A DNA stretch of 64,000 bases, taken from the NCBI GenBank assembly GCA_029817715.1, contig JARUPY010000487.1:1-64000 (forward strand). Direction: 5' to 3'. A program made the position numbers and the translations under genes. Origin of the DNA: Melastoma dodecandrum (taxonomy: Eukaryota; Streptophyta; Magnoliopsida; Myrtales; Melastomataceae). The notes beneath the pieces were generated by a model, which saw nothing but the letters and a program-made list of their open reading frames with translations, had not been told where the DNA came from and did not search any database. Shown here piece after piece: positions 33,029-43,991 of this stretch. The stretch's first letter is position 1; each line of letters begins with the position of its first letter.

Positions 33029-34714
33029 ATGGAGAAGATCAGAGCCATCGAGGAAGCGACGAAGCGATGCGAACTCCTCATCGACATGATCTATAGTTTG
33101 TCCTCGGATTCGATCTCTCCCTCCTGCAAGTGAACTCTACCGCGTCTGGCCAATGCGGAGCTCGCCTTCCTCTCTCGGCGCGCTTCCGATGCCAATCTCG
33201 ACGGTTCTCCCCTCAGGTAGCGCATCCGATCCGCTGCTTTGGTTCTTGTTAGAGGGTTAAATTTGTGACTGAATTTGCTTTGGCGGACAGCATGAACATT
33301 GGACACCTTGAAGCTGTTCTTCACGTCTTGGATTGGCCTTTTGTTTCGGCTGTTTCGCGAGTCTGTAAGCCTATTCCTTTCGTACTGGTGACCGCAAAGG
33401 CGAAGGGAGACCTTTCAAATCAAACAAATGTTCATGTTGACGTTGTCTGTTCTCTTAGAGGACGACCTGCGTGGATTGTTGTGTCCGATAGGAATCCGAA
33501 ATATGTGCTTTGGGATGGTTCTGAACGGCATACGGGATTAAAGCAGAGAATCGAAGAAGTACTGGCGGCAGCCCGTTTGTCGCGAATGCTGAGACCCGCA
33601 TCGGTTGTCCTTTTCTTTTCTCGTGGTATCACTGAGTCAATCCTGGAGAAGATCTCAAATGATTTTGGTGCCTCGAAAGTTGGACTAGAAATGAACCTGC
33701 CGTTGCTTCAGTTCGACTTTAAGGAGGAACTGCAAGGTGAATGGATAAACATTCTTGCAAGGAATTATGGATCACCGGTTGCCTTGGAGATAAAGTTAGA
33801 TCAATCACATGAAGGTTCAGCACAATCGGTTTGCAGTCCCAATGGGGCAACAATGGATTTTTCGGTTAAAACTACTGCTACAAATCCTGCTGCTTCTTTT
33901 GATGATCTTGTTGCTGGTTTCAAGGCACCTCCTAACTCAAAAGATGAAGCTATTGTCAACATGAGTGGCGGAGACATCATCAATTTTGACACGACAGCAT
34001 TGATTGCTATGGTATCGGGAATCAGTAATGGTGATGCCCGGAGACTTTTGACTGCTGCACCAATTGACTTGAGGCAGAGATTTAAAGGCAATGTCGATTT
34101 TGTTATTGGACAGGTAGCAATGTCTTCAATCTTTTGATAAGCAGTAGTATCAGGGCAGTGGCTTTCTTGCTTAGTGACAGAATGCCGCTTTCCTTGGAAA
34201 AAGCTTTATCCATCAAAATCGGTGGCTTCTCTTTTATGCTTAATTCCTGCCATGCCATATTTCCAGGCAAATTCTGAAGTTTGCAGGCCGATTCTGGCAG
34301 AGCTGGGTTCATTTATCTATGGAAAGAAAGGCATGATATGTGAAAGTGTTCTCTCAGAGTTCAAAGAGCTAATACACATGTGTGGAGGGCCTAAGGAGAA
34401 ACAAAGAGCAGAACTCTTATTACAGAAGCTACAGTAAGTCTTTACCGTTGTCTTTCTGATAAATGGGGGAGATAAATTCGGGCTAACAAGCTCGTGTTTG
34501 GTATAGCATTGTTCCTGATAGCCCTTCAAGTCGCGTGATGGACCTACCAACCACCAGAAAGCTTGCTCAGAAAAACAAGATCGTTTTTGGCACTGGAGAT
34601 AAATGGCATGCCCCAACATTGACTGCCAACATGTCATTTACTAGAGCACTCTCGCAGACCGGAATGTCTCTCTACACCATTGAGCATAGACCCCGTGCCT
34701 TGACTGGGGATTAG
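33029..34714 (+). CDS. DUF1308 protein (UPF0415, C7orf25-like) with an early stop codon
   Basis: Four exons, 33029-33216, 33291-34113, 34267-34433 and 34507-34714, join in phase. The protein (about 460 residues) matches the eukaryotic DUF1308/UPF0415 family. Seen: LLIDMIYSL at the N-terminus, NIGHLEAVLHVLDWPFVSAVSRVCKP, PAWIVVSDRNPKY, and the C-terminal DUF1308 block with DTTALIAMVS, CESVLSEFKELIHMCGGPKE, VFGTGDKWHAPTLTANMSF and IEHRPRALTG. Function is unknown; the C-terminal fold has been linked to PIN-like nucleases in general terms, which is not shown here. Codon 35 (33131-33133) is TGA, where the family has an arginine (CGA would be one change away). Unless it is an error, translation could start only downstream, for example at 33292. 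Confidence 0.88.
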
Positions 34715-34934
34715 GTAAATGCAGTGTTTGACATGTTGGCCTTCTGTTTTGTTGTACGCTAGTAAAAAGAAGCTCTAGGAGCTGTTATCTTTTTAGATAT
34801 CTGATGCAATGTTTTATTTCAAGTGTTGCATCCTGGGAAACAGTGCTGCCACCACAAGCAGTAACCGAATGGTTACAAACAAAACAATGGTACATTTCTC
34901 TCAATGAATGTGATGTGAATACTATGAGGCGCGT

Positions 34935-35606
34935 TCAGAGCTTCAATCCGAACCTACAGCTGCTTGACTGGATGCTGACCAGGCTGTTGGTGCTCAAACT
35001 ATCCACAACGAGTGAGCAATCACCCCGCACTTTCACCTTCATTGTTTTGAATCCACCAAGCTGAATAGCCACTGGGGCGCTAACCTTGAGATTCAATGGT
35101 ATTCCTCCTGATTGCTGCTGCTGCTGTAACGCGGTAAGTATCGTGCTTCCAGACTCGTGATCGCCAGTCAGCACCACATCAAGCTTTGTTACGTTTCTGT
35201 GTCCTTGATAGAACGTGGGTATTTTTCCTGCACATAGCATGTCTTTCTGATACCACACGCTTATCTGCCCTCCCTTCTCATAGTGTATCCCGACGTGCTC
35301 GTTCGGGTTGGTTGCAGTCACTTTCACGTCGAACCTCGCATAAAGAGACATGTCAAGGTTGAGCCTCAGGTCGCTTATTTGCATGCTGTCGACCGAGTAC
35401 TGAGGAATCTTCGGCTTGAATACCAAGTAAATTACCCCTGCTGCCGCAGCGACAACAATCAGCAAGAACAGCAGAAGGCCGATGGTCGCGCATATGAACC
35501 TGCAACAGCAACTGCTGCTCCTCGAGCGGGAAGGCGGTTGCTTAGGAAGAATGGGCAGCACCTCTGCGACTCTTTCTGTGGGATGAATTTTGTTCGGATC
35601 TGCCAT
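34935..35606 (-). CDS. NDR1/HIN1-like (NHL) membrane protein, LEA2 domain
   Basis: A single exon codes for 223 residues. A basic, Pro/Ser-rich cytosolic N-terminus ends in SSSCCCRF. One membrane anchor follows (about residues 39-62, ATIGLLLFLLIVVAAAAGVI). The extracytosolic LEA2 domain contains YSVDSMQISDLRLN, FDVKVTATNPNEHVGIHYEKG, LCAGKIPTFYQGHRNVTKLDV and VKVRGDCSLVVDSL. NHL proteins sit at the plasma membrane or plasmodesmata and several act in defence or abscisic-acid responses; the sequence is closest in layout to NHL6. A TATA box (TATAAA, 35651-35646 on this strand) lies only 40 bases before the ATG, which would leave a very short leader. Confidence 0.93.
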   Translation of the reverse strand: MADPNKIHPTERVAEVLPILPKQPPSRSRSSSCCCRFICATIGLLLFLLIVVAAAAGVIYLVFKPKIPQYSVDSMQISDLRLNLDMSLYARFDVKVTATNPNEHVGIHYEKGGQISVWYQKDMLCAGKIPTFYQGHRNVTKLDVVLTGDHESGSTILTALQQQQQSGGIPLNLKVSAPVAIQLGGFKTMKVKVRGDCSLVVDSLSTNSLVSIQSSSCRFGLKL

Positions 35607-35874
35607 GGCTCTCGCTTATCGTTCTTGACGGTTAGATTCGATCTCTTTATATGTTTCTACTTGTGAAGGGAGTAGGTCAATAGTCCTCCCCACTTTCTGA
35701 CCTAAAAACCAACATGTTGTGCAAACAGGTGGTGATATTGGGTGGGTTTGGCCACCAATTTTCTCTGTTTTCATTCTCTCCATAAACTAAACCATTGAAA
35801 ATCGAAAGAAAAATGACAAGGGAGAAGAAAATCTGGTAGGTGATGGCTCCATCTCCATTGACCTTGAAAAGAAT

Positions 35875-38027
35875 TCATTTCGGTATGTGGATCACACATC
35901 GCAAACATTCCCCACCTTTCATGAGATCAAATGCCTTGTTAATCTCCTCAAACTGCAGTTCATGCGTCACGAACTCGTCCACTTGAATTTCCTTCAACAG
36001 AAGTTCGAACCCGGAATTTTCTGAACTGTTAGGGAAATATTATGGGTGTCGTCGAGCCTGTGTCCAAAACTATCTGCAACTGTTACCATTACCTTCTTCA
36101 AGTATCTGTCACCGGGAAGTGGAATGTCTGATTTGGGCTTCCAGCCTCCAAACATAGTACCTTTCAGTGTTCTTCCTGTAAGCAGCAGTCCGTAATGAGC
36201 AGTTATCTCTGGCATTCCCCTCGGGACACCGAGGGTGACAGTCATTCCCCATCCCTAAGTGAAACAAGCATCCACCAAGGAACATGTCAAAATGATTCAG
36301 ACATTTGAAATGCTAATGAAATAATGAGTCAGGGTGACATCATTTATTACATCGCAGCATGACTGCAGTGCCGTCGTCGCCACACCGATATCACCAGTGC
36401 ATTCAAAGCAGTAATCTGCGTCCCCCCTCGGTAAGTTTCTTGATAACCTGAATCAGGTTTTCAGTTATACATAGCCTGTCTGACTCGAGAACCATGAATC
36501 TTCACGGGTAATTATATTAACAACTATACCTGAGAAATTGGCCCATCAAGATCTTTCGGGTTGAGATATTCATCAACTCCAAACTTCTTTGCTGCACTTG
36601 TAAAATGCACAAGGTTACTAGCAAGGTTCGGTCTACAAGTCGCTACATGCAATAAAGGTCGAGGAGACACACACCACCTTGTTCGGCCTTCCCCGGATTA
36701 ATGTCCACACCAATTATCCGAGATGCCCCTCGAAGTTTTGCTCCTTTTGCAACCTAGCATCAGGATGATAAGCATTAGTTTCAGGTCGAAAGCAGTGAAG
36801 GTTTGTCAATGAGGTATCGGTGCTCACAGCAAGACCAACTGCACCGAGACTTTAAATCACAACGGTGGACCCTTTTGATACATCTGCAACATTCCAAGCT
36901 GCACCCAGACCTGCATAAACTCAAAAACTACATCTTAACAAAAAAGTTGAGTATTGCTTAATTCCCCAAGCTCGCACCTGAAGCTTAATTACCGGTTGCT
37001 ATTCCGCAGCTCAGGAGGCAGATTTTCTCCATAGGATCCCTCAAGTCCACTTTTGCAGTGCATCCGGAGTGAACCACTGTATATTCACTGAAACTTGAAA
37101 CGGCAAAGTAATGAAACACGGAAGTGCCTCTAACAGAGAAGCGTGTCTTCTGGTCGCTATGCATTATGCCTCTTCTTTCCAGGCCGAGATTTTGGCAGCA
37201 TTGCCTTTATCCGATGTACATTGTTTGCACCTCCTGCATTCTCCGGTGAACAACGTCAACACATGGTCACCTTCCTTAAATTCAGTCAATCCCTCCCCGA
37301 TGCTTTCGACTATCCTGCATCACTAATGGGTGTCCCGTTCTACCTGCGAATCAATCATCATAACCATATAAATAAGAGCAGCCATACCCCGAAGCTTCAT
37401 GGCCAAATATCCGAGGAAACAGAAACTGCGATTGGAAGAACGTGGAATCAAACAGTGATAAAGCAACAGGATTGAATACTAAAAGCAGAAAGTACAACGA
37501 TCCACGAGGACGATAAAACAGACACATTGGAGAACTAGATCTTTCAGCATCTCAGAAACTATTGACATTCGGACTGACAAACTGAGATCAGTCGAGCTAC
37601 GGACATGGTCAACACCCATTTGATCCGCAACACAAAAGGCCGGGGAACTCGGAGAGCATCGTGCTGCAATCACCACAGATCAAAACAAAAAGAAAGCAGA
37701 GTCACTTTCGATTACTTACTTGACCTAACCATGCTCCAACATCACTTCCACAAAGAGAAGTGCTCACCACTTTGATCCTGATCTCATTGGCCTGTGGAGG
37801 GCTGACCTCCACTTCCTCTATCACCAGTGGCTGCCCAGCTCCATATGCAACTGCAGCTGTACTACCACAACCAGACAAACCACGTCCCATCACATAAAGA
37901 AACACCAGGCAACCAGAGTTCACCGACAAAGGAAAGGAAAAAAGTTGAGTCAACACAGACAAGACAGCCAAAACAATAAAGAGTTACCTTTGCAGGTGAT
38001 GACTCCAGGACGAGGGGAGGATGACAT
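35875..38027 (-). pseudogene. Alcohol-dehydrogenase-like (zinc MDR) gene with several lesions
   Basis: Nine exons can be traced: 38027-37988, 37856-37720, 37425-37388, 37314-36993, 36910-36828, 36753-36678, 36591-36530, 36447-36351, then 36254-36093 and 35991-35875. They code for a plant ADH-like protein: [11 protein letters not shown] (catalytic zinc Cys), [26 protein letters not shown] (structural zinc Cys), EYTVVHSGC, the NAD fold and IIGVDINPGKAEQ, DADYCFECTGD, and the end [10 protein letters not shown]. Three lesions break it: a frameshift at about 37195-37203 after the zinc Cys cluster; a TAA at 36852-36854 in the NAD-binding glycine loop; and six C at 36422-36427 where five keep the frame. 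In the glycine loop VI*SLGAVG replaces the expected VIFGLGAVG. It is most likely a pseudogene. Confidence 0.85.
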
Positions 38028-38199
38028 TGGGATTAGCCTGGAGGAGGGAGGGAAGGAAGAGAGGAGGCTTCAATCGGTTATGGTGGTCGATGTGTCGGAT
38101 TCAGGGGGATAAGGACAGGATCTTCATGGTACATATGGGAGGTGGTAGGTGAGATGTCTGAGCAAAAGGGAATTATTTTTGTTTCGTAAGTTAGGATTT

Positions 38200-38592
38200 G
38201 TATTAATAGCAAAGGAAGCAAAAGGGAAGTTAGATGGCCCCAACCACCCTTTGTTTCTTTTTTCGGCTTAAATTCTGGCAATGTACTGCTGCATGATTAA
38301 AAAGAGAGAATTCCTACTGCAATTTCGACATCCTATCCAAGAAAAAGGAGGTACTTTTGGATTCTACTTCCAAGGGGTAAGTTCAACCCATTTGTAGGGA
38401 GCAAAATATGCAACATACCTAATGGAAGTGCAGCATCAAGTGCATCTTTTGATGCCGCGAATCTGTCCTGCTGGCCAGACTGCTGCCTGTGCTTGGGATC
38501 AAACTCTTTTACCTTGATGACCCTCCTGGACAACCGGCTGAGAACAAACAGTTTGATCAAGAGACAGAGAAACATGGAGGAGCTCTACATTA
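38200..38592. other. Unassigned stretch with an orphan exon-like segment
   Basis: On the minus strand 38520-38420 reads RVIKVKEFDPKHRQQSGQ and continues to DALDAALPL, ending at a good donor (TTAG|GTATGT). I do not recognise it and can find no partner exon. It lies between the two pseudogenes. Confidence 0.3.
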
Positions 38593-39821
38593 TTATTCTG
38601 CTCCAGTTCTTTTCACCAGGATGTACATCGCTACCCGGGGAATGGAGTAATCTGGATGTTACTGAGCTTCATCTATGCGCTCGACAATGAAGTTTTTAAT
38701 GCCGCATCCAGGAAATATTCCAGGATAGCATCTGCAAGTGGTTACAGGTAAAACGAAAGGTTAATTCGTCTATAGGTTGCCCGCAAATATTTAACACATG
38801 CATGATGAGGAAAAAAGGATCAGCGTTTCGAAGCTCACCAGCCAAGATGATTGTCGTCTGCGGCCCTAGGTTCGGCAATGTCTCGAGCAGATCATTTACA
38901 GCTCCTTCGCTGTATACAACATCTGATCCAAGCACTGGCAAAGCAAACAAGAAATCTTTACTGTTACTTTGGTATTCATTTTCATGCAAACAATCCTTTG
39001 ATAGCCAATCATCTGGCGGACGAGCTTTGGGTGGGAAAACAAAATTTCGCTCATTTCATGATACCATTGAAAACAGAAAGCGCCATTCACGACTTGAATT
39101 GGGAATTAATATTAAATGCAGACAACGAAAATCACAGACTGATATGAATAGATGGAAATCATCACCATAAGCACGTAAAGGCTCCACGATATGTGGATCA
39201 GGACCATCTCCCCATGTTAGCTATCTCACTATTGCTGAACCCCGCACATGGCATTGTTAAGATTGGTTTTCTAAGTTCTTCTTGAGAAGTCTGTCTGTCA
39301 GGTAGATCAAATCCCAGAATCCACGGCGTGCTCCAAGAACTTCCCCAACACAACTCCACTATCCCACATGACCGCTCCAGTGACACCAGGGATACCCGAC
39401 AGCAACTAAAGTAAGATGCGATGTCTGAATGAGAAAGTAACTCAGGTAACAATAGTTTCACTGACCCAGAATCAGAAACTTTATGTTCAGACAATCAAAA
39501 GAACAAAAAAATGGCCGACAAGAATCCCAAACACCACCCCCACTCCCCCACCCCAAAAAAAAGAGGACAACCTCAACGAATCAATCCAAGAAATCAATCA
39601 TTACCAAGGAAGAAGGCGACTGCAGGATAGATAGGGAATGACCGCAAGCTTCCACGGGGGAGAAGAAGCGACGACTGTGCAACGAATGAGTTGGGTTTGG
39701 ACGACGTCGGCTGCTGCATCCCCCACAACAACATCACCTCCTCCGCTGCAGCCTCTTCGTCGTCGTCTCCGCCTCCCACCAAACGAACTTTCCCTCCATA
39801 TAATCCCAACGTCACCATCAA
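38593..39821 (-). pseudogene. METTL21-like protein lysine methyltransferase, degenerate
   Basis: Segments of a plant METTL21A-type (FAM119) methyltransferase appear in order: EVMLLWGMQQPTSSKPNSF and ACGHSLSILQSPSSL; then GVTGAVMWDSGVVLGKFLEHA; then DLPDR, LTWGDGPDPHIVEPL; then LGSDVVYSEGAVNDLLETL and the end FIVERIDEAQ...RVAMYILVKR. Lesions: one extra C (G on + strand) in the run at 39656-39660; about 95 bases lost at about 39310 so that VDSGI runs straight into DLPDR, removing the SAM-binding motif I (VELGSGCG in the family); a two-base loss in the following RLLKKN; in-frame TAA and TAG; a one-base loss near 38710; and TAA for the expected Trp. Without motif I it cannot bind SAM. Confidence 0.88.
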
Positions 39822-39899
39822 CCCTTCCCCTTCTTATGCTTATTCTTCCATTTCTTGAAGTAACGAGATCGGCGGGTTCTGTTCGGACAAGACCAGGCC

Positions 39900-40010
39900 T
39901 TTTTTTTTGTCCGCCGGGTTTCCGGGCTTCGCCTCAGCACACCTCCTATGGTGGGTAGGTGGCTCGTACCGTAGGTTTCGAATCGAGACCCGCCAATGTT
40001 GGTCAAGACC
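39900..40010 (-). repeat. SINE-like repeat, copy B
   Basis: Read on the minus strand: GGTCTCGATTCGAAACCTAC, GGTACGAGCCACC, ACCATAGGAGGTGT, GCGAAGCCCGGAAACCCGG and a run of nine A. The block order matches 28829-28978. Confidence 0.5.
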
Positions 40011-40323
40011 ATCCCTTTAGGCCAACAATTCGAGAGCTTTGCACGGTAACGTGTTAGTCTCGGAGACACTAAATAAATTAGAAAATTTTTAATTTGTCGT
40101 ATTTAATAATTTTTTTCTAAAATTTTGTATAGGACGCTTAACAAAATCGAGATTCATAAGAGATATGTTGTCATGCTCGAGCAAGTTGATGAACATAGGC
40201 CATGGAGATGGAGGCCTCCTCGAAGACGACTACTGCTGCTGCTGCAAGACATCCTACTGTGGAAGCGCTGCTGCTATCTTTGCTGTGGCCTTTTCCAGAA
40301 AAGGTTAAGTGGAACGATCAGTT

Positions 40324-41572
40324 TCAGCATCTGGATCGTCGAGTCGAGCACTTCAGTGCTCCCGAGGATTTGGTCAGCGCCCTCACGAGGTTGACGTCTG
40401 CGACCCGGAAGGCTTGTTGGTTATTATAATGAGGCTTTGCTGCACCCTGATGACCTGTCTGCTCAAAGGAGGCCCCGTTTTCGAACTTGTCCCTGACCGA
40501 GTAGAAGCTCCATTTATTGTTTCCATTGCCGAGTCTCCAGGTAACCTCTTTGCTACTGCCTTTCGGGGCGATGAACAGGTTCGACTCGCTCTTGATGCTA
40601 GGGCCCATGCTTCCCCCGATGGCATACTGTTGCCATCCCTGGTACAGATTGTTTGCGACGTGGGCGTACCCATGTCGGACTCTCGGCATCCTCTGGTTGC
40701 AATTGGGGCCGAAGTGGTTGTACACAACGGTGACTTTCATATTCTTGTCGCGCAAGTAACCGTCGTCATGACCCAGGAGCATAACCTTGTCCTGGTCTCT
40801 GAACCAGTTGTTTGATATGGTGATGGATGTGGACCCGCGAGTGACGTCGAGGAGTCCGTCTTGGCATGAATACAGGGTGTTGTGGTCGATCCATGCCCTG
40901 GACACCGACACCAGCCGGATAGCATCTCCGTCGACTTGGCCTAGGTCGATGATCTGCCCCCCAGGGCCAGTCACCTGGCTCGCTGCTTGGGGTTTGCAGC
41001 TGTGGATTCGGAGGTTATGAATGATGACGTCAGTCGCCTGCGAGAAAAGTAATAGCTTAGATCAGAGTTAAGATGGATTAAGAAGTTAATTCAATCGGGC
41101 TAGTCAAGAATCGTACCTTATAGACAACAAGGCAAGGGCCATCTCCAATCTCCACGTCGGCACCTCGGCCGTCAATGGCGGTGAAGCTACTAACCAATAG
41201 TGGTTTCTGGAGCTTGATCTTCATGTCCCGGCTGAAGGTGATCCACACTTTCTCCTTGATCAGGCTAGCCCCGTAACGGAGTGTCCCAGGCTTCGGACTC
41301 AAGGGATCATCGCTCAGATCAGTTACGACGTAATCAACCGTACCCTTCCCAATGTTGTTTGTCATCTTTCCAGCGAAACCGACCGAGCACGTTGCCAGCC
41401 TGCGACGATTACTTGCCCAGTTCAGCGTCCGTCTCCAGCACTGGTCGATCTCGTTGACACTTGTCCCGAGGAGCCTAGTCTTGGCCGAGTTCGCAGGGGC
41501 AGGGGCACAGAGGAGGAGCACCGGCAGAATAATGCACATGAAGGGAGTTGTGTTGGTGAGAAAGGGGCCCAT
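40324..41572 (-). CDS. Pectate lyase, polysaccharide lyase family 1
   Basis: Two exons, 41572-41117 and 41037-40324, join in phase 0 to give 389 residues. Pectate lyase cleaves de-esterified pectin in the cell wall by beta-elimination and needs calcium. A signal peptide occupies about residues 1-29 (ILPVLLLCAPAPANS). Then come NEIDQCWR, GTLRYGASLIKEKVWITFSRDM, the calcium-binding WIDHNTLYSCQDGLLDV, NHFGPNCNQRMPRVRHGYAHVANN (catalytic Arg in PRVR) and WRLGNGNNKW. The gene is intact. The 5' neighbour is RH41 in the same direction, 600 bases away; there is no operon-like link. Pollen- or fruit-type expression cannot be judged from the sequence. Confidence 0.95.
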
Positions 41573-42188
41573 TGCTAAAATTAATTGTAATTTGAGTTAA
41601 CGAAGAACTAAAAGATTAGAACATATAAATAAGGCTTTCTCCTAGGTTGACATTAGCTAGTTATACGTTTTAAGTTGTCTCCTGTTTGGTTAGTTTAAGG
41701 ATGTTGTGGCCACACACAGAAGCTATTTTTTGATAGCGTAACAGAATTATCAACCGGTGCTTTTAGTTTCGACGGACAAAAAAGAAAGAAATACCACAAA
41801 CAGAACGGTTATAAGACGTTTTTTTTCTTAAACTCCAAACACAGAATCCACCACTCTTATTTAGCATCAGAACATGGAAAGGACCAGAGCTTTGCCGCTC
41901 ACCTGTTCCCGCAGCGAAGAAAAGAATCGACCTTTCTGCCCTCCACGACATCCTTAGCTCTCGGAATGAGAGGTTGTTCCTGGCAAAGGAGGGAAATTTG
42001 AAGGTCTTTTGAGCGGTTTAAGGTTTCATTCGCACAAGACAAGCATTCTAACAGTAAATAAGATGACGACACTGTTGGTGGGATGTAATAATATTTTTAA
42101 AAGAAAATCGATGATGCACATTAAGATTGTAATGAATTTTTAGCATTCAGGGAACAAAAAGAAAAACATTATAAGGAACCTTCAGGCT
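41573..42188. other. Intergenic between pectate lyase and RH41
   Basis: No gene is seen. AT-rich sequence at 41610-41640 (CATATAAATAAGG on +) may be part of the pectate lyase promoter. Confidence 0.35.
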
Positions 42189-43991
42189 TCAGGACATATG
42201 CTTCCTCTTTTTCTGGCAAGAACTCTGATACCGTAAACTGAGGAGTTCCCTAGGAATGGCTGCCCCAGAAGACTTCAGAAGCTCCACGAACTCAGACAAC
42301 ACGTTCTTATTCTCTCCGTTCACGAAGACAATTGCTCTTCCCTCCTCGCTCAATCTCGATGCCCTCCCGATCTGATGAACATACTCCCTGATGGAATTCG
42401 GCATGTCAAAAACGATGACCTGTCTCACCGCTAAGAGGTCAACACCCCTGGACAAGACGCCAGTCGCGACAAGGAGAGGGCTCTCCCCCGTCAGAAATGA
42501 TTGCATGATCTCTCTCCTTTCTTTGGTGCTTTTCTCGCCGTGAATGGACAAAGCTTTCAGCCGGGTGGTAACAGTAATCGCATCAGCCAGGAGATCCGCG
42601 CCGAGTCTTGAACCCACAAATATGATTGCTGGAGGCATAAAATGCAACTTGCTTGAAAGAATTTCGAAAAGTTTCTTCTTCTTCTGTTTCGTCTCGACCC
42701 AGATCGCTATCTGCTTCACCGCTTTGTTGGGCCGGTTTGGTCGGCCAACAGAGACATAACTTATTCCTTGGTCCATCATGCTCGCCAGCTTCTCAACATC
42801 CCCGGCTGTTGTTGCAGAATACATCAACAACTGTGGTTGAGATAATGCAGTGAATATCTGCATGACCTGGTCTCGGAAACCTTTCTGAAGCATGCAGTCC
42901 ACCTCATCTAGAACAAGGATTCTGACATCATCCATCTCAATTTCATGCTTCGTCAGTAAATCGATGAGTCGGCCTGGAGTCGCGACAATCAATTCAACGC
43001 CTTGTTGAATGCGGTACAACTGTGAAGTCATTGCATCGCCACCAACCACAAGTGCTGTCTTGAAAGGCATTCCCTTTCCTAGCAACTTGGCCTGTTCCTC
43101 CACTTGTGAACAGAGTTCCCTGGTTGGAACTAGGACGATAGCCTGAGGCTTTCTTAAACGAGATGACTTACTAAAACTAGCTTCTGTACAATGGAAAATT
43201 ATAGGCACCAGAAAAGAGGCGGTTTTTCCCGACCCTGTGTCGGCCGAAACAAGGAAGCTTTTCCGAGACATAGCAGCAGGAATAGCTTGCATTTGAACCG
43301 GTGTGGGCATGTCGAATCCGGCTGATTCCAGGTTGTGGAGGAGCTTTTCAGGCAGACCACAAGAAGAGAATGATGAAATGGGTGCCGGGATGTCATTACC
43401 CTTGACAATAATATCCAATCTCTTTCTCAGCAGCTCAGACTGACCATTGCTAACACACCTAAGTCCCTTCTTATCAGTCTTTCCTGCATAATGACACTCA
43501 TCATTTGCAGGAAACGTCTTCACCGTCCTGGTATTGGTAATCCTGTCAAGGACAATGTGCTTGCATTCTAAGCTGCAGACGTCGTCATCTGTCTCATCGC
43601 AGATATATTCCCCGTAGCGGCCACATATCACACATTTTGGTTCCCCCCGCAGAGCGAGCCGTTGATCTCTGGACCTCACCTTCACATCATCTGCTTCAAG
43701 AAAATACCAAGTAAAAGCATGAATGGCTACAAAATAGGGCAATAGAATATAATCGGCTAGCACAAGCAGATTTTTGCATCACTCCAATTACTCCGACATC
43801 ACAAGGTTAGCAGCAGCAGTTCAATTAACAGCCCACGAAAACCATTCCTTGGATTTCCCCTATTAAACTTCCAAACTTAAAATGGCAAGATATGGTGAAA
43901 AAGTAAAAATACCTTCACTCGTATCGTTTCTTTCAATGTTGATTGCACTCGGCAAAGCTTCGCCGGCTTCTCTTACGATCCAATCTTCCAT
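42189..43991 (-). CDS. RH41: DEAD-box ATP-dependent RNA helicase 41 with HIT zinc finger
   Basis: Two exons, 43991-43913 and 43690-42189, join in phase to give 526 residues. The N-terminal exon starts MEDWIVREAGEALPS. A HIT-type zinc finger follows (CVICGRYGEYICDETDDDVCSLEC). The helicase core shows the Q motif (GFDMPTPVQMQAIP), motif I (ADTGSGKT), Ia (PTRELCSQ), Ib (ATPGRLIDLL), II (LDEVDCML), III (YSATTAG), IV (AIIFVGSR), V (GVLSRGVDLLAVRQV) and VI (HQIGRASRL). Motif II is DEVD in place of DEAD and motif VI has Q and S for R and T, variants I associate with this subfamily. It should remodel RNA or RNP in the nucleus. The HIT finger suggests a partner in ribosome biogenesis or chromatin work, not proven. 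Site II motifs lie upstream near 44540-44560. Confidence 0.96.

Noticed and set aside
35990..36092. Apparent frameshift in the ADH-like gene after DRYLKK
   Set aside because: A normal GT-AG intron (GTAATG...TTGAAG) explains it and the frame continues with EIQVDEF.
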